Shown here one piece after another: positions 36,093 through 37,104 of a DNA stretch of 37,104 bases (position 1 is the stretch's first letter; the number at the start of each line of letters is the position of its first letter). The notes beneath the pieces are model-generated. The model had not been told where the DNA came from and did not search any database. It saw only the letters and a program-made list of their open reading frames with translations. Position numbers and translations under genes: made by a program. The stretch covers positions 1-37,104 of the forward strand of contig NZ_AKJX01000118.1 of assembly GCF_000276605.1 (NCBI RefSeq), given 5' to 3'. This DNA comes from Acidovorax sp. CF316. Lineage in GTDB: Bacteria > Pseudomonadota > Gammaproteobacteria > Burkholderiales > Burkholderiaceae_C.

Positions 36093-36111
36093 GATCAGAA
36101 GCGTTCTCATC
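36093..36111. promoter_or_regulatory. Fur-like inverted repeat between bfr and lgt
   Basis: GATCAGAAGCGTTCTCATC is an inverted repeat with 7 of 8 arm pairs around a 3-bp spacer. Its core AGAA-N3-TTCT has the same geometry as the site upstream of fumC and as the GAGAATNATTCTC form of Fur sites. Match to the 19-bp E. coli consensus is only about half, so this is tentative. Confidence 0.4.
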
Positions 36112-36215
36112 GGGGGGGCCGTGCCGGTCGCCGCAGGGCCCTGCGCCAGCTTCCCCCACACCCTGCGGGGCTGCCGGCTGCAGGTGCCACGGCGCGCGGG
36201 CACAATACCGCCCAA

Positions 36216-37055
36216 ATGCTGACCTACCCCCAAATCGATCCCATCGCCCTGCAAGTGGGCCCGCTGGCCATCCACTGGTATGGCCTGACCTACCTGGCGG
36301 CTTTCGGCCTGTTCATGCTGCTGGGCATCGCGCGGCTGCGGCACCAGCCGTTCGCCTCCATCACCGGGCCCGGCGCCTGGACGCGCAAGGACGTGGAGGA
36401 CATCCTGTTCCTGGGCGTGGCGGGCGTGGTGGTCGGCGGGCGGGTGGGCTACTGCCTGTTCTACAAGCCGGGCTACTACCTGAGCCACCCGCTGGAGATC
36501 TTCTACGTGTGGCAGGGCGGCATGGCCTTCCATGGCGGGTTGCTGGGCGTGATCGTGGCCATGCTCTGGTTCGCGCACTCGCGCAAGCGCCCCTGGCTGC
36601 AGGTGGCCGATTTCGTGGCGCCCTGCGTGCCCACAGGTTTGGCGGCAGGCCGCGTGGGCAACTTCATCAACGGCGAACTCTGGGGCCGCTTTGCCAGCCC
36701 CGACCTGCCCTGGGGCATGGTGTTCCCGCAAAGCGGCTCCATGCTGCCGCGCCACCCCTCGCAGGTCTACCAGTTCCTGCTCGAAGGGCTGCTGCTGTTC
36801 GTGCTGCTGTGGCTGTACGCGCGGCGTGAGCGTCGCCAGGGCCAGGTCGCGGCCATGTTCCTGATCGGCTACGGTGCCTTCCGCTTCATTGCCGAGTACT
36901 TCCGCGAGCCCGATGCGCACCTGGGCATCCTCTCTCTGGGCATGAGCATGGGCCAGTGGCTGTGCGTGCCCATGATCGTGGCCGGCATCGCCATGTGGCT
37001 GTGGGCCGCCAAGCGCGAGGGCGGCACGCCCGCGCTCACGGCCTCCAAGTCCTGA
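36216..37055 (+). CDS. lgt: Prolipoprotein diacylglyceryl transferase
   Basis: A 279-residue integral membrane enzyme that moves diacylglyceryl from phosphatidylglycerol to the lipobox Cys of prolipoproteins. The Lgt signature [13 protein letters not shown] is present, as are the conserved [11 protein letters not shown] near residue 20 and [12 protein letters not shown] with the essential His. About seven hydrophobic segments fit the family. The ATG at 36216 yields [20 protein letters not shown], the usual beginning. The deacylase lipoprotein at 27030-28733 would be one of many clients. It is divergent from bfr, and a probable Tat-exported protein starts 7 bp downstream. Confidence 0.96.
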   Translation: MLTYPQIDPIALQVGPLAIHWYGLTYLAAFGLFMLLGIARLRHQPFASITGPGAWTRKDVEDILFLGVAGVVVGGRVGYCLFYKPGYYLSHPLEIFYVWQGGMAFHGGLLGVIVAMLWFAHSRKRPWLQVADFVAPCVPTGLAAGRVGNFINGELWGRFASPDLPWGMVFPQSGSMLPRHPSQVYQFLLEGLLLFVLLWLYARRERRQGQVAAMFLIGYGAFRFIAEYFREPDAHLGILSLGMSMGQWLCVPMIVAGIAMWLWAAKREGGTPALTASKS

Positions 37056-37062
37056 GCTGCCG

Positions 37063-37104
37063 GTGCCCCTGACCCGCCGCCAATGGCTGGTGAGCGGCGC
37101 AGCC
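37063..37104 (+). CDS. First 14 codons of a probable Tat-signal protein, cut by window edge
   Basis: From a GTG at 37063 the frame reads MPLTRRQWLVSGAA to the edge. TRRQWLVSGA resembles a twin-arginine export signal (S/T-R-R-x-F/W-L). It starts 7 bp after the lgt stop, suggesting the same transcript. Too little is visible for an identity, and the GTG start has only a weak ribosome site. Confidence 0.45.
   Translation, partial: MPLTRRQWLVSGAA

Overview
The window is a dense, GC-rich chromosomal segment whose gene content points to a betaproteobacterium of the Comamonadaceae, close to Acidovorax. The clues are a Bug/TTT-type periplasmic receptor, a small Trp-rich membrane protein of the TIGR04438 type, the local style of LysR-regulated catabolic clusters, and strong GC bias at third codon positions. 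This assignment is inferred from gene families, not from an alignment. I see no rRNA, tRNA, CRISPR array, phage module or transposase.

Layout. 1-634: N-terminal part of a class I (Fe-S) fumarase, cut by the window edge. 769-5129: LysR regulator divergent from an amidase, a Bug receptor and an inositol-monophosphatase-family enzyme, followed by a short acidic protein (5126-5479). 5756-7909: MHYT-GGDEF-EAL cyclic-di-GMP protein. 8411-9937: Fur-box-like site and class II fumarase fumC. 9938-10625: two palindromic elements bracketing a decayed dehydrogenase fragment. 10628-13862: Crp/Fnr-type regulator, poxvirus-type topoisomerase IB, and a zinc-ribbon/RDD/pilin-like membrane protein. 14022-17534: proVWX glycine-betaine-type ABC transporter with a near-consensus promoter far upstream. 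18065-22471: YqhA/UPF0114 membrane protein, acs, LapA-domain protein, small cytochrome c and small Trp-rich protein. 22604-28733: a cluster for D-amino-acid use. 28822-32829: ilvD, LysR regulator and MFS transporter. 32878-35442: GlxA-type AraC regulator and an unrecognised protein with a PD-(D/E)XK-like core. 35533-37104: bacterioferritin, lgt and the first codons of a probable Tat-exported protein.

How the genes work together. The most coherent system is 22604-28733. A lipoprotein of the N-acyl-D-amino-acid deacylase family and an amino-acid binding protein are read rightward. A DadA-like flavoenzyme, an ornithine-cyclodeaminase/mu-crystallin-family protein and a LysR regulator are read leftward. 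The two arms share a 252-bp control region holding a perfect dyad, GTATGCC-N5-GGCATAC, with T-N11-A spacing. A reasonable model is deacylation of N-acyl-D-amino acids, oxidation of the D-amino acid to an imino/keto acid, and optional reduction of the cyclic imine to the L form.

A second theme is iron. An Fe-S fumarase and an iron-independent fumarase both occur here. fumC and a bacterioferritin that lacks the usual heme methionine each have an upstream AGAA-N3-TTCT dyad resembling a Fur site. The least explained gene is 34150-35442, an orphan with a nuclease-like D...ExK core.
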